NCBI GenBank assembly: GCA_019009955.1
Contig: CM032230.1
Location: forward strand, 27,842,001 to 27,906,000
Reading direction: 5' to 3'
DNA from: Riptortus pedestris
Taxonomy: Eukaryota > Arthropoda > Insecta > Hemiptera > Alydidae
DNA: 64,000 nt
Shown: positions 1-11,762 of the stretch, in pieces
Layout of the letters: each line of letters opens with the position of its first letter
Numbering within the stretch: position 1 is the first letter of the stretch
Position numbers and translations under genes: made by a program
The notes under the pieces: generated by a model
Seen by the model: only the letters and a program-made list of their open reading frames with translations
What the model was told of the DNA's origin: nothing
The model's database searches: none

Positions 1-600
1 TATAGCCTACATTGACATTGGCATTGAAGTTCATAAATATAAATAACGTTCTAGGCCGATAAAATAAATTCTGAGCAAAATTATTTCTTACATTTGCCCC
101 CATAAAATCAATATTAACTAACTATCGATATTGTCAAAAAGAAGTTTTGACCTAAAGTAGCCCCCTCCCCCTGCCAGTCCATGGTTGTAAAATATAAAAT
201 AACATCCCACGGTGACAATAGTCGTTGATATGTATTTCCGCCGAGTATATATCACTGATATATATTCAAAAACGTTTAAAGTTATATTTAGTGACTGAAA
301 TTCGGAAGCCAACATTTTAAATGTAAAAAAAAATAATAACGTTTAAGGCCTGTAATATAGATTCTGAACGCAGTCCGTTGTATAAAGTTCTTCGATTAAT
401 TCAATATTAAGAAAAATATTGACGATATGTGTTTTGACGTAGAAGTAAACCACTCCCTCTTCTGAGTATAAAATAGTGCATGTTCTAATATTCATTCCCT
501 TAACTCTTATTCAAAAACAGTTTACTTCTACTGGGGCATGTCAATACAGCAGTTTAATTAGTCTTGCGCCCGTCTGTCGACTTTAAACCTTCTACATTTA
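1..600. repeat. AT-rich dispersed repeat family B (weak)
   Basis: Segments such as TTTTGACGTAGAAGTAAACC (~431) recur as TTTCGACTTAGAAGTAAACC (~15,955) and in diverged form near 30,000 (TTTTACGTTGAAGTAAATCC). Also GCAAAATT/AATATTAA contexts shared by 1–330, 340–480, 15,840–16,010 and 16,100–16,260. A degenerate dispersed repeat of unknown class; no gene seen. Confidence 0.35.
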
Positions 601-689
601 TAGAAGTGAATAAAATTTTAGGACCGCAATCGTTATTCTGAGCACAATGTGTTCTCTACATTTTCTCGATGAAAGATATGTATATTATT

Positions 690-1231
690 TTTGTTTGATC
701 GTTACCAAAATAGATAGATTTATGTAAAAAGAAAGATCAAGTTGGGTAATGGCTGAAATCTGTTCCATAGGGGTGGGGGGGAGTTTTGACATTTGAAATA
801 TGTGTCATTATACTTCGGATCGAAAAATTGTATAGAACCTATCTTGGTACAAATGTTGTTATATACACGTTTTTTCTATTCTGAATATTAACGGAGATAT
901 TTCCAATTTTTAGGCTTCAGTAAACCCCCCATAGAAATAGAACCAATTTTATTGCAAATTTATTTTTTTATAAATGTTGTTATGTACGGTTTTTCAATAC
1001 CTTGATTATTAACCAAGACATTTGCATTTTTTTGTTCTCGGCCTTCACCCCCCCCCCACTCCTACTCTTATCATATTAACAATAAGCTGTTATATTATAG
1101 TACTTTATTTGAAACATTTATGCCAAATAAATATTGTTCAAATGGTCTTACTTATATGTTTTGAGTTGCAAATACGTGACGAACGTGGAAATCTGCTTAG
1201 TTAACGCAGTCTCTGCGTGACAGACTTTTTT
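690..1231 (+). mobile_element. Family A element, variant copy
   Basis: Matches the family A consensus: TTGTTTGATCGTTACCAAA near 695, GTCGGATCGAAAAATTGTA-like at ~817, then the conserved right end GAAATCTGCTTAGTTAACGC and CTCTGCGTGACAGAC. The segment 1,070–1,180 (AATAAGCTGTTATA...) characterises a variant class also seen at 2,240, 6,300, 6,755, 7,650 and 8,110. Confidence 0.6.
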
Positions 1232-1344
1232 GCTTCTTGAGAATCTTTCTCCCTATTTGACTTTTCTTCCTTCAGTTTTGTTTCTAGATTTTCCTTAGTT
1301 TTGCTTATGGCCCTCTTTCTGTTTTGTAAGTGGACTTTCGAATC
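1201..1344 (-). pseudogene. Repeat-borne coding fragment, inverted copy 1
   Basis: On the minus strand, 47 codons then TAA, bounded upstream by an in-frame stop. Reads DSKVHLQNRKRAISKTKENL and on through ETKLKEEKSNREKDSQEAKK. It matches the plus-strand frame at 7,901–8,110 almost residue for residue over about 35 residues, with flanking sequence (to ~1,485) also matching in inverse orientation. Lys/Glu-rich, probable helix. Here it abuts the right end of a family A copy. Function unknown; probably a piece of a larger mobile element. Confidence 0.4.
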
Positions 1345-1617
1345 TCACTTTTACTCAAATATAACTGAAATAAACCGCACAAAGAATTGCCCAAAAAGCA
1401 CGCATGCAAAACCGGCAGATTCACTCTTATAAATAAGTTTCATTGTAATAATATAGATAAATATTCCTTATTATTAACTGTTATTAATGAAATATACAAA
1501 TATATGTATGTATGTATATATATACACACATACACACACATATACATACACCCACACACCCTACTAATGAATTTTGGGGGTTAAACTTGGTGAATGTTGA
1601 GGGGCTGTTAGGATGAG

Positions 1618-1699
1618 AGTGTGCCGGGAGGGCCTACGTGACGGCCTTGGAGGAGTGCATGGCCGAACCCATCCTTCCCTCCATGCCAGCCAGCCTCAG
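1618..1699 (+). other. Candidate isolated coding exon, unassigned
   Basis: GC-rich block in AT-rich surroundings ending at a good donor (CTCAG/GTAAAAACTG; GT at 1,700). The most protein-like frame starts at 1,620 and reads CAGRAYVTALEECMAEPILP then SMPASL. An in-frame stop lies at 1,614–1,616, so the exon would have to begin at an AG just after it (1,616–1,617 or 1,618–1,619), which lacks a pyrimidine tract. Another frame is open from an ATG at 1,613. It could be the last visible exon of a gene to the left spliced over the repeats, a 5' exon of the 33-kb gene, or a relic. Product not recognised. Confidence 0.35.
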
Positions 1700-2040
1700 G
1701 TAAAAACTGTATTTCCCCATTTTTTTCTTTTCCTCCTCTCTGCTTCATTATCTTTCTCTAATTCACTTTTATATCTGTCTATAAAGTGTTATTACCAATT
1801 AGCCGAACGCGCCAAAGTAAAGAGTTTTATTTCTATACTAATGATAGTCGAGGAATTTGTCGTTTTATATGAAACATTTTATTACCCGATGCCCATGAAG
1901 TGAAAAATCTAAAAATTTTGTGTATTGTCACTTGTAAATGATACTGTTCAGAATTATATATGTATTTGTCTGTTAATGTTAGAGCGGTCGTAATTTTTGT
2001 TTTTGGATTCTTCCTTAAGCATATAAGCCTATAATGCAAA

Positions 2041-2340
2041 ACTAAAGAGGGGAAAAAATCGAAAATTCAAAATTTCTCTGTTACTATATACGTCGGAACA
2101 AAAATTTGTATAGGTCCAATCTTAAATTAAATGTCCTATAAATATTGTTATATACATTTATTCTCTATCTTGAATATTAAACGAGATATTTGCATTTTTC
2201 AGTGTTCAGCCTTCATCATACTCCTTCTCATGTCACATAAACAATACTCTGTTATATGATAGACCAGTTTACTCGAAACCTAAATACCAAATAACGTTTT
2301 CAAGAGACCATTTATTATACAAGATGCATGCAAATATGAT
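2041..2340 (+). mobile_element. Family A fragment
   Basis: Contains TCAAAATTTCTCTGTTACTA, the diverged GTCGGAACAAAAATTTG and the variant-class AATACTCTGTTATATGATAG segment. It precedes the Helitron cluster; the right end is missing. Confidence 0.5.
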
Positions 2341-2472
2341 CTGTTGATCCCCCTGTCTTAGGTTTGTGGATTACTAAAATCATTGAGATAAAAATTATTC
2401 TGATTCATTATAAATTATAGTACTAGATATAGTAAATAGTTTTCAATAAAATTAATATATTATATATATATA

Positions 2473-3795
2473 TCTATATATATATAAAATTGTAACCTCT
2501 GTCTGTACATTGATTTTTTTCGCGAAATTTCACGATAACTTTTCGTTTCACATGTCATAGACACCATAACTACATTTTGTTTCTTTCGTGTCTGTTTGTT
2601 TGTTTGTTTGTTTATTTGTTTGTTTGTTTGTTACCTTTTCACGCATAAACGGCTGAACCGAATTTTATGAAACTTGGTATGTATATTACTACTAGCCCAA
2701 CTTAGACTTTAGGCTATATTAATATTCTCTAAGACGAACAGGAGTGGGGGTTATAAGGGAGACCTGAAATTAAAAATAGCGATATTTCGTTTCCTATTGA
2801 TTTTTCAGCAAATATGCACATAACAAAAGTTATTTATTTTGTAATTTAGAGTAACTTTTGTTATATGTACTTTTGCCGTACACGGAAGTATAAATGAGTT
2901 ATACGCTAAAAACTATAGCGGGAGTCCACAATTTTATTTGGCACAAAAGACTCAACCGAACTAAACCAAACTCGCTATGTGTATTAATACTAACGATGTC
3001 CTTATAAGAAGCCATACTAACATTTCTAGGGACGGGCAGGAGTGGGGGTTATAAGGGAGGCCAGAAATTAAAAATAGCGATATTTAGTTTCCTATTGCTT
3101 TTTCAGCAAATATGCACATAACAAAAGTTGTTTATTTTGTTATTTAGAGAAACTTTTTTTTATATACACAATCGTCGTATAACGAAGTATACCGTTATAC
3201 GCAAAAATTATAGCGGGAGACAACAATTTTATTTGGCACAAAAGACTCAACCGAACTAAACCAAACTCGCTATGTGAATTAATACTAACGATTCCCTCAT
3301 AATAAGTCATTCTAACATTTCTAGGGACGGGCAGGAGTGGGGGTTATAAGGGAGGTCTGAAATTAAAAATAGTGATATTTTGTTTCCTATTGGGGTTTTG
3401 GCAAATATGTACATAACAAAAGTTGTTTATTTTGTTATTTAAAGAAACTTTTGTTATTTACAATATCGTCGTATACCGAAGTATAAATGCGTTATACGCT
3501 AAAAATTATAGCGGGAGTCAACAATTTTATTTGGCACAAAAGACTGTGTATTAGCACTAACGCCATCCTTATAATAAGCCATACTAACATTTCTAGGAAC
3601 GGGCAGGAGTGGGGGTTATAAAGGAGGCCTGAATTTACAAATTTTATTATTAACAAATCCACAGAAATGACGGGCATTAACCCTAAACGCTGGGACGGGT
3701 AGTCAAAATATTGTGCAAAGTAAAGCCTTGCCAAAAAAATACCATCACCATCCAGCCTCAAATGAATTCCCGGGCGAAGCCGGGTATCTGAGCTA

Positions 3796-3796
<1 letters not shown>
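2473..3796 (+). mobile_element. Non-autonomous Helitron, complete copy
   Basis: Begins with TC in TCTATATATATATAAAATTG and ends with CTAG at 3,793–3,796, preceded by a short GC hairpin (CCCGG/CCGGG, 3,769–3,784), the hallmark 3' end of Helitrons. Flanked by A on the left and T on the right, as expected for AT target insertion. The interior has four direct repeats of ~270–300 bp starting near 2,740, 3,038, 3,333 and 3,605, each opening with AGGAGTGGGGGTTATAA. No Rep/helicase ORF, so non-autonomous. Confidence 0.85.
2590..2631. repeat. (TTTG)n in Helitron
   Basis: TTTGTTTGTTTG run in the 5' part of the Helitron, also in copy 2 (~3,965–3,990) but contracted in copy 3. Confidence 0.85.

Positions 3797-3854
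<58 letters not shown>
3797..3854. repeat. (TA)n microsatellite between Helitron copies
   Basis: TA dinucleotides directly follow the T of the Helitron 3' target and lead into the TATATAAAATTG 5' end of copy 2. Confidence 0.9.
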
Positions 3855-3861
<7 letters not shown>

Positions 3862-4703
3862 GTAACCTCTGTCTGTACATTGATTTTTTTCGCGAAATTT
3901 CATGATAACTTTTCGTTTCACATGTCATAGACACCATATCTGCATTTTGTTTCTTTCGTGTATGTTTGTTTGTTTGTTTGTTTGTTTGTTACCTTTTCAC
4001 GCATAAACGGCTGAACCGAATTTTATGAAACTTGGTATGTATATTACTACTAACCCAACTTAGACTTTAGGCTATATTAATTTTCTCTGAGACGAACAGG
4101 AGTGGGGGTTATAAGGGAAGCCTGAAATTAAAAATAGCGATATTTCGTTTTCTATTGGCTTTTCGGCAAATATGCACATAACAAAAGTTGTTTAATTTGT
4201 TATTTAAAGTAACTTTTGTTATATACATTTTTGTCGTATACCGAAGTTTAAATGCGTTATACGCTAAAAATTATTGCGGGAGTCAACAATATTATTTGCC
4301 AAAAAAGACTCAACCGAAGTAAATAAAACTCGGTATGTGTATTAGCAGTGAGGCCTTCATTATTATAAGCCATACCAACATTTCTATAGACGGGCAGGAG
4401 TGGGGGTTATAAGGGAAGCCTGAAATTAAAATTAGCGATATTTCGTTTCCTATTGGTTTTCCCGCAAATATAAACATAACAAAAGATGTTTATTTTGTTA
4501 TTTGGAGTAACTTTTGTTATATACTTTTTTGTCGTATACCTAAGTATAAATGAGTTCTACGTTAAAACTTTAGCGGGCACTAACGGCACCGGAACCGAAC
4601 TTAACAAAACTTGGTATATCAATTAGCATTAATTCTTCCATGATTATAAGTTATATTAAAATTTTACGTTCGAACGGGAGGGGGGTTATAAGGGAGGCCT
4701 TAT
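3855..4703 (+). mobile_element. Helitron copy 2, 3'-truncated
   Basis: Starts after a (TA)n run with TAAAATTGTAACCTCTGTC, the same 5' sequence as the complete copy, with internal repeats near 4,097, 4,396 and 4,672. It lacks the hairpin and CTAG and stops at ~4,703 at a second TA run. It is the left arm of the large palindrome with copy 3. Confidence 0.8.
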
Positions 4704-5784
4704 ATATATATATATATACTAGCTCAAATACCCGGCTTAGCCCGGGAATTCATTTGAGGCTGAATCGTGATGGTATTTTTTAGCAGGCTTTACATTGCAC
4801 AATATTTTGACATTTACCCGTCCCAGTGTTTAGGATTGATACCCGTCGTTGCCGGTGATTTGCTAATAATAGAATTATTTGTTCGATAATTCTTCACAGT
4901 CTTCGATATTTTTATATTTCCCGTTTCTTATACATGTAAATATGGTGAATTTTTATTTCAGGCCTCCCTTATAACTCCCCTCCCGTTCGAACCTAAAAAT
5001 TTTAATATAACTTATAATCATGGAAGAATTAATGCTAATTGACATACCGAGTTTTGTTAAGTTCGGTTCAGCCGTTAGTGCCCGCTAAAGTTTTAACGTA
5101 TAACTCATTTATACTTAGGTATACGACAATGGTGTATATAACAAAAGTTACTCCAAATAACAAAATAAACAACTTTTGTTATATTTATATTTGCGGAAAA
5201 ACCAATAGGAAACGAAATATCGCTATTTTTAATTTCAGGCTTCCCTTATAACCCCCACTCCTGCCCGTACATAGAAATGTTGGTATGGCTTATTATAATG
5301 AAGGCCTCACTGCTAATACACATACCGAGTTTTATTTAGTTCGGTTGAGTCTTTTTTGGCAAATAATATTGTTGACTCCCGCTATACTTTTTAGCGTATA
5401 ACGCATTTAAACTTCGGTATACGACAAAAGTGTATGTAACAAAACATACTCTAAATAACAAAATAAACAACTTTTGTTATGTGCATATTTGCCGAAAAAC
5501 CAATAGAAAACGAAATATCGCTATTTTTAATTTCAGGCTTCCCTTATAACCCCCACTCCTGTTCGTCTCAGAGAAAATTAATATAGCCTAAAGTCTAAGT
5601 TGGATTAGTAGTAATATACATACTAAGTTTCATAAAATTCGGTACAGCCATTTATGCGTGAAAAGGTAAAAAACAAACAAACATACACGAAAGAAACAAA
5701 ATGCAGATATGGTGTCTATGACATGTGAAACGAAAAGTTATCGTGAAATTTCGCGAAAAAAATCAATGTACAGACAGAGGTTAC

Positions 5785-5800
<16 letters not shown>
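3855..5800. repeat. Large inverted repeat, ~0.85-kb arms
   Basis: Bases ~3,855–4,703 are the reverse complement, with scattered mismatches, of ~4,966–5,800; the ~260-base spacer contains a TA run and the 3' end of Helitron copy 3. Corresponding landmarks: the tail GGGAGGGGGGTTATAAGGGA near 4,677 pairs with its complement near 4,966, and the 5' TTGTAACCTCTGTCTG of both arms sits at the outer ends. Such a structure could fold into a long hairpin. Confidence 0.8.

Positions 5801-5841
<41 letters not shown>
4719..5841 (-). mobile_element. Helitron copy 3, complete, inverted
   Basis: Reverse-oriented copy: the 3' CTAG lies at 4,719–4,722 with its hairpin at 4,731–4,746, and the 5' TC (read as GA) at 5,840–5,841 after a TA run. 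Flanking bases (A at 4,718, T at 5,842) are again consistent with AT insertion. Shorter than copy 1 because it has fewer internal repeats, and it shares a diverged segment (about 4,960–5,110) specifically with copy 2. Confidence 0.82.
5790..5840. repeat. (TA)n at the end of Helitron copy 3
   Basis: Expanded TA run within the 5' terminal TCTATATATA of the inverted Helitron. Confidence 0.9.
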
Positions 5842-6039
5842 TATAAATTGTTTTTTTCTTCCAGTGAAGAATATTTTTATCTATCTGTTCAGCCCTGAGA
5901 GGTTGGCTAACCTGTTTGTTTACAATTCAGACGCTTTCCGTTGGGAATTAAAATTAACTGAATGATTTCTCATTACCGTTTACATTTATTCACTTAATAT
6001 TCACGGTGCTGTTAAGTGAGACTTATCTATTGTAAAACT

Positions 6040-6840
6040 TCACGTGGGAAATCTGCTTAGTTTACGCAGCTCCTGTGTGACGGACTTTTTACTTCCGTGA
6101 GATACTTGCAAACATGTAGTGATGCCGTCATCAATTGAGATATCGGATCCAAAAATCACATATAACCAATTTTCGAAATTTAATTTTCTATAAATATTGT
6201 TACGCGTACTTTCTCTTTACCTTGAATATTAACAGAAATATTTACATTTTTTAGTTTACAGTCTTTAGTAAAGCTCACTTATGGCCATCGCACTTTCACA
6301 ATAAGCGAGTATGTCATAAAATGTCCTATACGAAGCTTAAATATCCAATATTGTTTTCAACAGATCTTTTCTAGATGTGATACATGTAATACTTTGCGCG
6401 ATAACGTCATCAACTAAGATTTCATTATGCACCATACTCATCAGATTATTATTTGGAAGTAGAGAATATATGCTAAAGGTGATCAGAAATGGGTCATGCC
6501 AATACGTAAAAAATCTGCTTAGTATACGCAGTCCCTGCGTGACGGGCATTTAGCAGATAAGGGAAATTTCGATAATTCATAATATCTCCGTTATTATATG
6601 TTAGGTCGAAAAAAGACAACAACAAAAACAAATCATATTGATAAATTAACTGTTCTATAAATGTTGTTAAATACTTGTTTTCACTATCTTGATTATTAAC
6701 CAAGATATTTGATTTTTTTTTTTAAAACCCCCATTCCTACTCGTGCCATATTAACAATAAGCTGTTACATCGTGAAGCACTTTATTTAAAGCTCAAATAC
6801 CAAATATTGTTTTTACTTTTAATTTGTGAGATAGATAGAA
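6040..6840 (+). mobile_element. Family A cluster, at least two nested partial copies
   Basis: Conserved right end at ~6,045–6,092 (ATCTGCTTAGTTTACGCAGC, then CTGTGTGACGGACTT), a second right end at ~6,516–6,550 (CTGCTTAGTATACGCAGTCC), and variant-class body sequence at 6,180–6,360 and 6,590–6,800. Several copies are fused and truncated. Confidence 0.5.
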
Positions 6841-7342
6841 ATGCGTGGCGGACACTTCATTTATTTATTTACTTGAGCTCAGCGAGGGGGCGATATTGCT
6901 CGAAGTACCACGGAACATTTTACAAACTACTAACTACCGGTTATTATTGGAAAGTTCAACTGACGGATTTGAAATAAGTATGGGTTACCATCGAAATATA
7001 TCGATTTCACTTTGTGTAATCATTCTATTATAATACTGCTGAAGTATGAAATAACCATTTTCGAATTTATGTGTAATTGAATTGGTGAGCTGACCGTTAT
7101 TGTAACCGTAATTCTGGTATCATAGTAATGTAAGGATTACTTTAACTTAGAATTACTAGCAGTACTAAATATTATAATTGAATTGTATTCTGACATTCTC
7201 TAGTAATTTTGAATATCACACTAGAAAATGATTTTCAAATGCTCATATTGTAAAGCAATTTATTTTATGCCCTGTATCGATCAGGTTCATTAATGAGCTT
7301 AGTATTTTACACGAAACGGCCAAATGACCAGCATGAAATTAA

Positions 7343-7760
7343 AAAAGTCCTACACGCAGGAGATGCGTAAACTAAGCAGATTTCCCAAGTGCTGGTATAA
7401 AACACTTGTGATCTCAGCCTAACCTATTTATATGTGAAAGACTGATGAATAGAAGGGAGGAATGACGGGAGAAAACAAGTAGTACAAATAATTCCCTTAA
7501 TACTTGAGTTAAGAAAAAATGTATACCAACAATTGTTGACCACCAATAGTTCTACAGCATTTTACGATTCTGCTTCTAATACAGGAAATATTTTGAATTT
7601 TCGTATTCGACTCCCCCGTTGGAGTAAAGAACGAAAATTCTAAGTTGATGACGGCATCACTACATGTTTTCATGTATCTCACAATGTAAAAGTTCAATGA
7701 AAACCATATTTGGTATTAAACCGTGGAATGAGTTGGTTCATGATATAACAGCTTATTGTT
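7343..7760 (-). mobile_element. Family A fragments, inverted
   Basis: AAGTCCTACACGCAGGAGAT and ACTAAGCAGATTTCCCAAGT (7,345–7,390) are the reverse complement of the family right end. Bases 7,640–7,760 carry the variant-class segment in the same orientation. Confidence 0.45.
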
Positions 7761-7900
7761 AATAATAAGGAATATTTATCTATATTACTATAATAGTACT
7801 GTTTAAAAAAGCGTATCTGCCCAGTTTCTTATGATGCTTTTGTGAGCTGTTATTAATTGTATGGTTTATTTCAGTTATATTTGAGTAAAAGTTAGATTAG

Positions 7901-8110
7901 GAATTTCACTTACAAAATAGAAGAAGAGACATGAGCAAAACTAAGGAAAATATTGAAACAAAACTGAAGGAAGAAAAGTCAAATAGAGAAAACATTTTCA
8001 AGATGCAAATATATGATCTTTATTGTGTAATGAAAGAGTTAAATATCCAGTATGGTGTTGAAGAAACACAGAATATTTTCGATTCACGTCTGCAAAATCT
8101 TAATTGGTGA
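7901..8110 (+). CDS. Short repeat-borne ORF, copy 2 (69 aa, unknown)
   Basis: Open from just after a TAG/AG at 7,898–7,900 to TGA at 8,108–8,110; first ATG at 7,931. Reads EFHLQNRRRDMSKTKENIET then KLKEEKSNRENIFKMQIYDL. The same protein sequence, not merely the DNA, is shared with the inverse copy at 1,201–1,344. The AG directly before GAA could be an acceptor. Charged, helical, no recognised domain. It lies between two direct copies (about 7,640–7,760 and 8,105–8,225) of a family-A-associated segment, which suggests the unit belongs to a longer element. Confidence 0.35.
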   Translation, partial: EFHLQNRRRDMSKTKENIETKLKEEKSNRENIFKMQIYDLYCVMKELNIQYGVEETQNIFDSRLQNLNW

Positions 8111-8640
8111 CGTTATCACAACATTTTTGCATTTATCTCGCAAAGTAAAATTTCAATGAAAACCACATTTGGTATTTAACCTTGGAATGAAGTGGTTCAT
8201 GATATAACAGCTTATTGTTGTTGATATCACATGAGGAGGAGTGGGAGTTTACCAAAAGCCGAAAACTAAAAAATCCAAATATCTGTTAATATTCATGATA
8301 GATTAGTTAAAATATGTATAGAACAACATTTATAGAACGTTTAATTTCCAGTACGATTTTTTCTTACTGTTGTACTTTTTCGATCCGACGTATAATAACC
8401 CCCCATATCCAACTTCAGCCGTTACCGAACTAGATCTTTATTTTTACATAAAACGTTAAATATCCAGTCTGGTAACGATCAATCAAAAATTACGGCCGCT
8501 AAAGCATTAACAGACATTATATATATAGTTTTGAACGGTGCCCTTTTTTTCTCACCTCCTGGTTAGGATTGATGGACAATTGAAGACATTTTTGCTTCTT
8601 TGCATGAGTACAACCTCAATAGCTGGCTTGCCTTAGTTTT
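8105..8640 (-). mobile_element. Family A copy, inverted
   Basis: Variant segment at 8,105–8,225, then CAGCCGTTACCGAACTAGAT (~8,415), TGGTAACGATCAATCAAAAA (~8,470) and GATTGATGGACAATTGAAGA (~8,567), which is the full left-half order of family A on the minus strand. The palindromic tip is not retained clearly. Confidence 0.5.
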
Positions 8641-9257
8641 CCTGGATTTTGTATGACAGGACTTTTATGCAGTCCACATGCTTTCAGTTAGTCTATATAG
8701 TTTTCTTCCTATGTATGATTGTAAAATCTTGTTTAAAATCATCTCGCCTTTATAGGTCTGCTGTATTAATTTTTCTTTACATTTTGATTTTAATAAACAT
8801 TGATGTTTCTAGCATAATGGGTATTTGTCTAGTGGTTTCACTGTATATTCCTTAGTTAAGAAAACCATTGGTTTTGTGGCAATACATCTTTTAAAATATT
8901 TATAGAATTGAGTGAAATAAATGGTGTGCTACCTTGGCAAGCATTCTGAATGTCGATTATCTTGTACGTCTATAAAATGTAATTCTTTTTTCAAGGACAT
9001 TTCTTTAGTGCAGTCTGATAACTTCCGTTTTAAGCCATATTTATTTGTAAACCACTATCTTTGGCATTATTTTATGTTTATGCAAATAATAAATTTGAAT
9101 ATTTTATATAAATTGTCGAAGAAAACGTCTTGAACAACATTTTGACGGATTCTTTCATTCTGCTTCGGTGAATTATTTTTAAGGTACACCTTTATAATCC
9201 TCACAATACTCACATTCATTAACATAGTTTCCCATTCAGTTGATGGAATAATATTAG

Positions 9258-9310
9258 AATGAGTCCGTCACGCTGGGGCTGCATACACTAAGCAAATTCC
9301 CCACGTGCGT
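9258..9310 (-). mobile_element. Family A right-end fragment
   Basis: GTCCGTCACGCTGGGGCTGC followed by ACACTAAGCAAATTCCCCACGTGC-type sequence is the diverged reverse complement of the family right end, on its own. Confidence 0.45.
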
Positions 9311-10529
9311 GCTGATGTCATCTCTCATTCTATTCTCTCAACATTTTTTTCTATAGTCAAAAAACTATGTGAACCGGATTTTTTAGGCAGGCTTAAGACG
9401 CATAGAACAGCAATTGTTCCTCACTAAGTTATCAATATATTTCATTGAGACACATATTAAAATATAAATAACAGTCTTTACGGTTTTCTATTTCACCCTT
9501 CTCTAAACTCCCACTCTTCCTTCTCCAATTTGGCTTGATAACGAAATTGAACTTCACCATTTGTTTTAAATTGTGAGTTAAACAAATAACTCTGTTAATT
9601 TTGTAGGTCGAAATAAATCAATAGAACAATAATTGTTGTAAATTAAATTATTAACATGACATTCAGTGTATTTTCTTCCGATAAATAACACTAATATTGG
9701 TTCTTTACATTTTTAGTCTCTTCTAAACCCCTAATTTTCCCAGACTGATTAAACCCGTTGACGTTCTGATCATAAGTTTTACGCGACAAGTTTCAAAATC
9801 AAGTTTAGAAGCTTTAGGGTTATCACACTTTGGTGTACAAATTTGAATAGAACTCATATCTGTCATCTTCTAACCATGGATCAATAAGATGGATATTTGA
9901 AAATTTTTCTACTTAAATCGTGTCATGAGTACAAGCAAGACAAGGACATTGCAATATCAGGTGACATCATCTGTGTGATAGGTACTACCCACTAGGCCAC
10001 AAATCCAGCAAAACGTTTATGTATAAGCGTAACGTAGTCTCTTTTTAATCTCAACGATTAGCTCATCTTTTTTTTTAGTTTTATCTTTGCAGTATGGTTA
10101 GCACCGCATTTTTGTGGATATTTGATTAGGCAATCTTCGTGGTAAAGCCATCATCCAAAAGCTTATTTTTAGTTTGTTTTCAACCTTCATAATTCTTCTT
10201 ATGAGGTAGATATGTTTATTCTTGTCCCTTTGTGTATGGAGTTTTGAAGCAGAATGGTAAGGTCAAATGTTGTGAACCTTCATAATAAGCATTAGTTAGT
10301 GAAGATGGCCCGTCCTGATATCAATCTGAAAAACGAATAAAAAACTGTAAATTATACATTTTTTGATAGACATTTCCTTATTAGTGTTTTCCTCCTATGA
10401 ATATATTGGCAATGCATACTTGTATTAATAATTGATGTAGATATTTATCGTCTAGCAGATATTCGTAAAGGAAACATGCATCTTTGTTGTACCCATGAGG
10501 CTTTTCATTGATATTACCTTCAATAAGAA

Positions 10530-10765
10530 AATTTAATTATCTCGGAGTTGGATCGAAAAATGTTATAGAAGCAATCTTGTTCAAATATTTGTGTTTTACA
10601 ATTATTGCTTTAAGCGTGTTTCGTCACTCAATTATTAAGCGAGTAATTCGTGCTTTCTTGTTTTCAGTCACAATATGTGACGAGATGGGATCATCACTAA
10701 TGTGTCACACCAGCACTTAAGAAATCTGCTTAGTTTATGCATCCCCTGCGTTACGGACTTTCTAA
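10530..10765 (+). mobile_element. Family A partial copy
   Basis: GGATCGAAAAATGTTATAGA at ~10,551 and the right end GAAATCTGCTTAGTTTATGC / CCCCTGCGTTACGGAC at ~10,720–10,759 in plus orientation. The interior is diverged. Confidence 0.5.
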
Positions 10766-11266
10766 TAATAATTTTCTATTATTCTTATTTAGGTTCAATT
10801 TTTTTTTTTTCATTTAAGGCCATATGGGTGGGTTATCGTTGGTTTGATTACTACTCTAGTCTAGTATGGGTGGGATTTTGGGTTTTATTAAAACTCATTG
10901 TTTTTTGAGTTGTAATAAGATTTAAATATTGTAGCATCCAGTTAAGATACTTAAAATCTACACGGCGTCAAATGTACAATTTTAATTTCTAGTTTCCATA
11001 GAGTCAATATGCGAAAACAACTTTTTAATATTGAAAAATATATTTTAAAAACGATTCATTGTTTGCTTCTTGATAAAATGCTAATAAGGATATTTTAAAT
11101 ATATATTTTTGTACTTCAAATATCTCGCTTTTTGTATTCAAGTCTGTTGTTAAGAAAGTACGAAACTAAGCAGATTTCCTAATTGTTAAAATTATTACGA
11201 ACAATAATAGCTTTGTTTTTTAGTTTTATAGAAAACGCCACAATATCGATTTAGTAGCAATCTAAC

Positions 11267-11703
11267 AAAAGTCCGTCACGCAGGGCCTGCGTAAACTAAG
11301 CAGATTTCCCACGTGAAGTTATACAATAGAGAAATCTCCATACGAGAGCCGAACAGTTACGGCAAAGGGCCGAACTAGCTTTTGGCGGGAAATTCAGTCA
11401 TCCGTTATCGGCTCACAATTAATTAAAATGCAAATATCTCGGTTAATATTCAAGCTAGAGAATTAATGTATAGAACAATATTTATAGTAAATTTAATTTA
11501 CAATACGATTGGTTCTATACAATATTTTGATCCGACTGATGGTAACGGAGGTATTTCGAAAATCCTCTCCTCTAAACCACGCCCCCCCCCCACTGGTCCG
11601 ATTTCAGCCATTAACGAACTTGATCTGTCATTTTGCATAAAACGTTTAAATATCGAGTTTGTTAACGATCAAACAAAAATTGCGACCGCTAGAGCGTTAA
11701 CAG

Positions 11704-11762
<59 letters not shown>

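Noticed and set aside
5039..5251. 70-codon frame in Helitron copy 3
   Set aside because: Not conserved between the Helitron copies and interrupted in the others; no Rep or helicase similarity.
11466..11759. Reading frames ending in YIYIYI repeats (also near 13.5 and 56.6 kb)
   Set aside because: They arise from (TA)n microsatellites within family A.
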